A stretch of 19,241 nt of DNA from Porticoccaceae bacterium (lineage in GTDB: Bacteria > Pseudomonadota > Gammaproteobacteria > Pseudomonadales > Porticoccaceae). The notes beneath the pieces are model-generated. The model made no database searches. It saw only the letters and a list, made by a program, of their open reading frames with translations, and was not told the origin of the DNA. Shown here in pieces: positions 15,487 through 19,241 of the stretch. Both the position numbers and the translations under genes were made by a program. How positions within the stretch are numbered: the stretch's first letter is position 1; every line of letters starts with the position of its first letter. The stretch covers positions 1 through 19,241 of the forward strand of contig JAHRWI010000062.1 in the NCBI GenBank assembly GCA_019090225.1, written 5' to 3'.

Positions 15487-15510
15487 ATTATGACAATCTG
15501 ATGTCATAAT
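15487..15510. promoter_or_regulatory. Perfect 9-N6-9 palindrome between divergent amidohydrolase and SDR genes
   Basis: ATTATGACA-ATCTGA-TGTCATAAT has two exact 9-bp arms and looks like the site of a dimeric regulator, for example of the TetR or GntR type. It is 75 bases from the amidohydrolase ATG and 109 bases from the SDR ATG, in a position to control both. No regulator gene is present in the window. Confidence 0.6.
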
Positions 15511-15577
15511 AGTCCCGAATTCTACATCGCGTTGCCAAAAAAGGCTCGTTCAAAACCACCTCGGCAGGATAAAGACA

Positions 15578-15583
15578 TATAAT
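15578..15583 (+). promoter_or_regulatory. Candidate -10 box of the SDR gene
   Basis: TATAAT is a perfect -10 hexamer, 36 bases before the SDR ATG. No convincing -35 box sits 16-18 bases upstream, which may mean that an activator is needed. Confidence 0.45.
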
Positions 15584-15619
15584 CCCCCGCCAAATAAATT
15601 CATACGTGGAGTAAACAAG

Positions 15620-16483
15620 ATGAAAGATGTAGCAGGAAAAGTAGCCTTTATAACCGGTGCCGCCAGCGGTATGGGTCTGGGCATGGCCCGAGCATTCACC
15701 GATGCTGGCATGAAAGTCATGCTTGCCGACGTCGATGAAAAACGCCTTGCCCTTGCCGAACAAGAACTCAAGGGCAAAGGCGCGGATGTTGCCACAGTCA
15801 TTTGTGACGTGAGCAAGGAACAATCAGTCGTCGATGCGGCTAAGGCCACCATTGAGCGATTTGGCAAAGTCCATGTGCTCTGTAACAACGCAGGCATCAA
15901 TGTCGGCGGAACCTTTGAAGAACTCTCGCAAAAAGACTGGGACTGGGTGATCGCCGTTAATCAGGTCGGCGTGCAATACGGCATACGCGCGTTTTTGCCG
16001 CTTATCAAAGCCCACGGTGAAGACGGTCACATTATGACTACCTCCTCGATGGCGGGTATTGTCAATGCGGGACCAGGCTGGGGACCCTACAACGCCAGTA
16101 AATTTGCATCCCTGGTCATGACCGAAGTGCTTCGCAGCGAGCTCAAAGAAACGAATATAGGTGTATCGGTCTTATGCCCCGGCGCTGTGGCCACCAACAT
16201 AGGTGAAGCCGGTGCTCACCGTCCTGCCGACTACGGTAGCTCGGGTGACAAGGAGGTCATCCCCGGCGGTGCCGACGAGCTGTTAGCCCATGGACTTGAC
16301 CCTGATGTGGTTGGTAAGTTGGTACTCGAAGGTATTCAGGAAAATCAGCTCTATCTATTTACCGATCCCCGCATGATAAAAACCGTTCAGCGCCGCTTTG
16401 ATCGCATGCAAAGAGGTTTTGATTGGTCGGCAAATTCAAAAGCACTGGTTGATGCAAGCGCGCCGGGCTCTACAGGAGAGTAA
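15620..16483 (+). CDS. Short-chain dehydrogenase/reductase (SDR), classical
   Basis: A 287-residue classical SDR with a Rossmann fold. The cofactor motif is TGAASGMG (12-19); NNAG is at 89-92; the catalytic set is Asn114, Ser142 or Ser143, Tyr157 and Lys161 (YNASK). Asp37 at the end of the second strand (LADVDE) points to NAD(H) rather than NADP(H). Such enzymes oxidise or reduce a hydroxyl/keto pair; the C-terminal tail (DPDVVGKLVLEGIQ, then RRFDRMQ) is typical of SDRs in catabolic clusters for lipids, steroids or terpenoids. The ATG is supported by TGGAG upstream. It is divergent from the amidohydrolase and converges on the CoA-transferase pair, separated by a strong hairpin. Confidence 0.92.
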   Translation: MKDVAGKVAFITGAASGMGLGMARAFTDAGMKVMLADVDEKRLALAEQELKGKGADVATVICDVSKEQSVVDAAKATIERFGKVHVLCNNAGINVGGTFEELSQKDWDWVIAVNQVGVQYGIRAFLPLIKAHGEDGHIMTTSSMAGIVNAGPGWGPYNASKFASLVMTEVLRSELKETNIGVSVLCPGAVATNIGEAGAHRPADYGSSGDKEVIPGGADELLAHGLDPDVVGKLVLEGIQENQLYLFTDPRMIKTVQRRFDRMQRGFDWSANSKALVDASAPGSTGE

Positions 16484-16490
16484 ACAGGAA

Positions 16491-16524
16491 TGTATTGGTG
16501 GGCAGCGTACTGTCCGCCAATACA
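16491..16524. terminator. Strong hairpin between convergent SDR and CoA-transferase genes
   Basis: The left arm TGTATTGGTGGGCAG (16491-16505), a 4-base loop CGTA and the right arm CTGTCCGCCAATACA (16510-16524) pair over 15 positions with two G-U wobbles in plus-strand RNA. It begins 7 bases after the SDR stop and ends 28 bases from the CoA-transferase stop. It lacks a T-run, so it may act as a two-way barrier or 3'-end protector rather than a classical intrinsic terminator. Confidence 0.6.
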
Positions 16525-16552
16525 CATCCAGGACGCCCAACAGCCACTCAGA

Positions 16553-17776
16553 TCAGGCCGGAATAGCCTCTTCAATCAGTATCTGGCGTTCGCTCAGCTC
16601 GTTGATTTCTTCCTCGCTCATGGCCAGACGTTCACGAAGGATGCTAGCGTTGTGCTCACCGAGGAAGGGAGCCTCCAGGTTCAGGGAATCGGAACATTCT
16701 GAAAACCGAAATGGCATCCCCGGCACCTGAAAATCTCCTAACACCCGATCACTGATGGTTCTGATCGTGCCCCGTTCAATGTGATGGGGATGTCGCATGG
16801 CCTCCCCCGGGCTCAGCACCGGTGCCACCGGTACCCGCGCAGCTTCCAGCGCTTCTCTGGCAGCGTCGTCGCTGGGCATTGAGGTGATCCAGCCTTCGAT
16901 GACTTCGATGAGTTCATCGATGTTCGTCAGGCGATCAGCGTTGCTTTTAAATCTGGGATCTTCCAGTAATTCGGGCCGACCCATGGTTTGACACAAAGCC
17001 TGCCATTGGTTGACGGTCACCGCGATAACAAACATACAGGAATCTCGACCACGATAAATCCCATCTGGTGCCACAGCTGGATGATGTCGTCCATTGCGGG
17101 TAAGTTGCTTTTCGCCATCAGTATTGCTGTAGAGCTGAATATTCAAATCGTGACAATGGAAATAACTGTCTAACAGCGAACAGTCAATACGCTGACCGCC
17201 GCCACCCTGGGAACGATAAAACAAAGCCCCATTGATAGCAGCCAGGGCATGCACGCCAGTGTTGACATCGCCCATGGAAATAGTCGGCATCACCGGGGCA
17301 TCATCAGCCTCACCCATCAAACTGGTGACACCTGCGTAAGCCTGGCCCATGTAATCAAAACCGGGCAAGTGAGACAAAGGCCCGGTCTGACCGAAGGCCG
17401 AAATAGAGCAGTAGATTAAATCGGGATTAATCTCATGGGCCACTTCCCAACCCAGCCCCATGTCGGCAATGACACCAGGCGTATAGTTCTCTAGTAACAC
17501 ATCACTTTGGGCAATCAGCTTCTTTAGAATCTCAACCGATTCTGGCTGACGCATATCCACGCACAAACTTTTCTTACCGCGATTTTGCTGCACAAAATAA
17601 GCGCTTCTGCCATTTTTGTAATAGGCCATGGCACGGGTCATATCTCCACGAGGGGCTAGCTCGACCTTGATAATATCCGCCCCCATCTCGGCCATCAGTC
17701 GCGTTGTGGTGGGGCCAGCAAGGGCGTGGGTAAAATCCAGAACTTTTATATTTGAGAGAATCTGCTTTGGCGTCAT
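16553..17776 (-). CDS. Type III CoA-transferase (CaiB/BaiF family), second gene of pair
   Basis: A 407-residue family III CoA-transferase, which moves CoA between carboxylic acids through an aspartyl-CoA anhydride-type intermediate. The N-terminal motif is KVLDFTHALAGP; NRGKKSLCVDMR is near residues 65-76; the catalytic Asp170 is in SMGDVNTG; and a glycine-rich GGGGQRIDCSLLDS follows near 191-204. Length is normal. By direct count 77 of the first 100 residues are identical to the neighbouring upstream gene, so this is a tandem duplicate. The ATG has GGAG eight bases upstream, and only 21 bases separate it from the preceding stop, so the two are one operon. The partner acid and CoA donor are unknown. 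Family members form interlocked dimers, so a mixed dimer is possible. Confidence 0.93.
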   Translation of the reverse strand: MTPKQILSNIKVLDFTHALAGPTTTRLMAEMGADIIKVELAPRGDMTRAMAYYKNGRSAYFVQQNRGKKSLCVDMRQPESVEILKKLIAQSDVLLENYTPGVIADMGLGWEVAHEINPDLIYCSISAFGQTGPLSHLPGFDYMGQAYAGVTSLMGEADDAPVMPTISMGDVNTGVHALAAINGALFYRSQGGGGQRIDCSLLDSYFHCHDLNIQLYSNTDGEKQLTRNGRHHPAVAPDGIYRGRDSCMFVIAVTVNQWQALCQTMGRPELLEDPRFKSNADRLTNIDELIEVIEGWITSMPSDDAAREALEAARVPVAPVLSPGEAMRHPHHIERGTIRTISDRVLGDFQVPGMPFRFSECSDSLNLEAPFLGEHNASILRERLAMSEEEINELSERQILIEEAIPA

Positions 17777-17797
17777 GTTGTTTCTCCAGAACTGTTA

Positions 17798-19021
17798 TTA
17801 AGCTGGAATGGCTTCGGCAACCAACACTTTATTCTCAGTGAGTTGCATGATCTCCTCATCATTCATCTCCAGGCGCTCGCGTAGCACACTTTCATTATGT
17901 TCACCCAGATAAGGCGCTTGCAGGGGTAACAAGTCCGTAAACTTGGAAAACCGTAGCGGCATGCCCGGAATCTGAAATTCACCCAGGCCCCGATCGCTGA
18001 TCGTACGCACCGTGCCTCGCTCAATAAGATGAGGATGCTCCATAGCCTGGGCAGGGGTCAACACCGGCGCAACCGGCACATAAGCGGCTTCCAGCGCTTC
18101 CCGTGCCGCATCGTCGCTGGGCATTGATACGATCCAGTCTTCAATTAATTTAACAATTTCTGGCAGATGAGCCGCACGATCACTAAAGGTCGCGTAACGG
18201 GGATCATCAAAAAGCTCCGGTTGGCCCACCACCTCACACACACCTCGCCATTGCTTGGGGGTCAGAGCAATGACGAACATATAAGAGTCCTTGCCCTTGA
18301 AAATACCGTCGGGGGCCACTGCAGGGTGGTGCCGACCATTGCGGCTCGGCTGCACTTCGCCATTGGTATTACTGCATAACTGAACATTCATATCCTGGCA
18401 ATGGAAGTAACTATCCAGCAAGGAGCAGTCAATATATTGACCACCGCCACCCTGAGACCGATGGAACAAGGCCATGCCTATGGCTGCGGTGGCATGAACA
18501 CCGGTGTTGACATCACCCATGGCCAACATAGGCATCATAGGACCGTCTTCCGGGTCGCCAATAAGACTGGTGACACCGGCATAAGCCTGACCCATATAAT
18601 CGTAGCCCGGCAGTTTTGACAACGGGCCGGTTTGACCAAAAGCAGAAATTGAGCAGTAAATTAACTCTGGATTAATTTCATGGACCACATCCCAGCTCAG
18701 GCCCATATCGGCAATCACTCCAGGGGTAAAATTTTCCAGCAAAATATCACTCTGGGCGACCAGTTTTTTTAGAATATCGAGGGCTTCTGGTTTACGCATA
18801 TCGAGACATAAACTTTTTTTACCCCGATTTTGCTGCACGTAATAGCCGCTGCGGCCGTCTTTAAGGAAGGGCATACCACGGATCATATCGCCGGTGGGAG
18901 CCCGTTCCACTTTAATAATATCGGCACCCATTTCCGCCATTAAACGAGTAGATGTGGGCCCAGCTACGGCGTGAGTAAAATCCAGAACTTTGATATTTGA
19001 CAGGATATGTTTTGTAGCCAT
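17798..19021 (-). CDS. Type III CoA-transferase (CaiB/BaiF family), first gene of pair
   Basis: A 407-residue paralogue of the downstream CoA-transferase, the same length and alignable without gaps at the N-terminus. It keeps KVLDFTHAVAGP, NRGKKSLCLDMR, Asp170 in AMGDVNTG and GGGGQYIDCSLLDS, so both copies look catalytically intact. Differences cluster at positions likely to face the substrate or surface (for example residues 50-60 and 155-166), which fits divergence of specificity or of subunit role. The ATG has GGAG with seven bases of spacing. It is the promoter-proximal gene of the operon, with an AT-rich 220-base region upstream. Known two-gene type III systems, such as the benzylsuccinate and succinyl-CoA:malate transferases, use two different subunits, a useful comparison but not proof. 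Confidence 0.93.
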   Translation of the reverse strand: MATKHILSNIKVLDFTHAVAGPTSTRLMAEMGADIIKVERAPTGDMIRGMPFLKDGRSGYYVQQNRGKKSLCLDMRKPEALDILKKLVAQSDILLENFTPGVIADMGLSWDVVHEINPELIYCSISAFGQTGPLSKLPGYDYMGQAYAGVTSLIGDPEDGPMMPMLAMGDVNTGVHATAAIGMALFHRSQGGGGQYIDCSLLDSYFHCQDMNVQLCSNTNGEVQPSRNGRHHPAVAPDGIFKGKDSYMFVIALTPKQWRGVCEVVGQPELFDDPRYATFSDRAAHLPEIVKLIEDWIVSMPSDDAAREALEAAYVPVAPVLTPAQAMEHPHLIERGTVRTISDRGLGEFQIPGMPLRFSKFTDLLPLQAPYLGEHNESVLRERLEMNDEEIMQLTENKVLVAEAIPA

Positions 19022-19049
19022 TACAGTTCTCCATTAATTATTATGTGTC

Positions 19050-19055
19050 TTTATA
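19050..19055 (-). promoter_or_regulatory. Candidate -10 box of the CoA-transferase operon
   Basis: Read on the minus strand this is TATAAA, which would give a leader of about 20 bases before the ATG. No clear -35 box is seen. The rest of 19022-19241 is AT-rich with no gene that I can support. Confidence 0.28.
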
Positions 19056-19061
19056 GTTTTG

Positions 19062-19110
19062 ACGTAGTAAAATAATTTAAACTTACCGAATATTTAAAAC
19101 GTAGTGAAAA
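19062..19110. repeat. Direct repeat ACGTAGT(A/G)AAA upstream of the CoA-transferase operon
   Basis: ACGTAGTAAAA starts at 19062 and ACGTAGTGAAAA starts at 19099, so the copies are 37 bases apart. The gene-proximal copy lies just upstream of the candidate -10 box. They may be regulator sites. Confidence 0.35.
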
Positions 19111-19241
19111 GAGTCTAGCTGAAGAGCTCTAAATTAACGAACTTACGATTGCTTATTTATTGTTGTGATAATTATCTAAAGTATTTTTAGCAATATAATT
19201 CTGGTCATTATGGCTGGTCTATTTAGTGAAAGATCGCCTGC

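Noticed and set aside
15412..15507. N-terminal extension of the amidohydrolase to 440 residues
   Set aside because: The extension lacks a ribosome site, runs through the GCATAT repeats and starts inside the palindrome; the internal ATG at 15411 matches family N-termini.

Overview
The window looks like an accessory/catabolic stretch of a chromosome from a free-living, probably aquatic Gammaproteobacterium. The protein styles (DUF1329/DUF1302 pair, type III CoA-transferases, acyl-CoA dehydrogenase, luciferase-like oxidoreductase) fit the Cellvibrionales/Spongiibacteraceae type, but this placement is my inference from protein style and no 16S rRNA or marker gene is present. Base composition is near 50% G+C in genes and AT-rich between them. 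I found no rRNA, tRNA, CRISPR array, insertion sequence or phage gene. Seventeen protein genes fill most of the window. No gene-free stretch exceeds 300 bases; the largest are about 241 (5725-5965), 227 (2497-2723), 220 (19022-19241), 208 (15412-15619), 180 (7364-7543) and 170 bases (12097-12266), and each is described below.

Left part (1-5724): the 3' end of a persulfide dioxygenase-rhodanese fusion cut by the window edge; a second, complete MBL-fold hydrolase; a convergent luciferase-like flavin oxidoreductase; a divergent acyl-CoA dehydrogenase followed by a Nudix (CoA-pyrophosphatase-like) hydrolase; an unrecognised 198-residue protein; and a convergent small cupin.

Middle (5725-11216): a plus-strand block with DUF1329 (exported), DUF1302 (probable outer-membrane barrel) and a cytosolic-type carboxylesterase, followed by CinA. 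Upstream of DUF1329 lie three copies of a CCAGACAA(G/A)TTT-like element, two direct and one inverted, which look like regulator sites. The DUF1329-DUF1302-esterase set is the best candidate for a little-understood envelope system, plausibly for ester or lipid-like substrates.

Right part (11296-19021): a minus-strand series of amidohydrolase, SLC13-type permease with internal RCK_C domains, and a double carboxymuconolactone-decarboxylase-like protein; a divergent SDR dehydrogenase sharing a control region with the amidohydrolase that contains a perfect 9-N6-9 palindrome; and a minus-strand operon of two closely related type III CoA-transferases, convergent with the SDR and separated from it by a strong 15-bp-stem hairpin. 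Together these could import an organic acid, activate it as a CoA thioester, oxidise it (acyl-CoA dehydrogenase, SDR) and process ring or carboxyl intermediates. The substrate cannot be read from the sequence.
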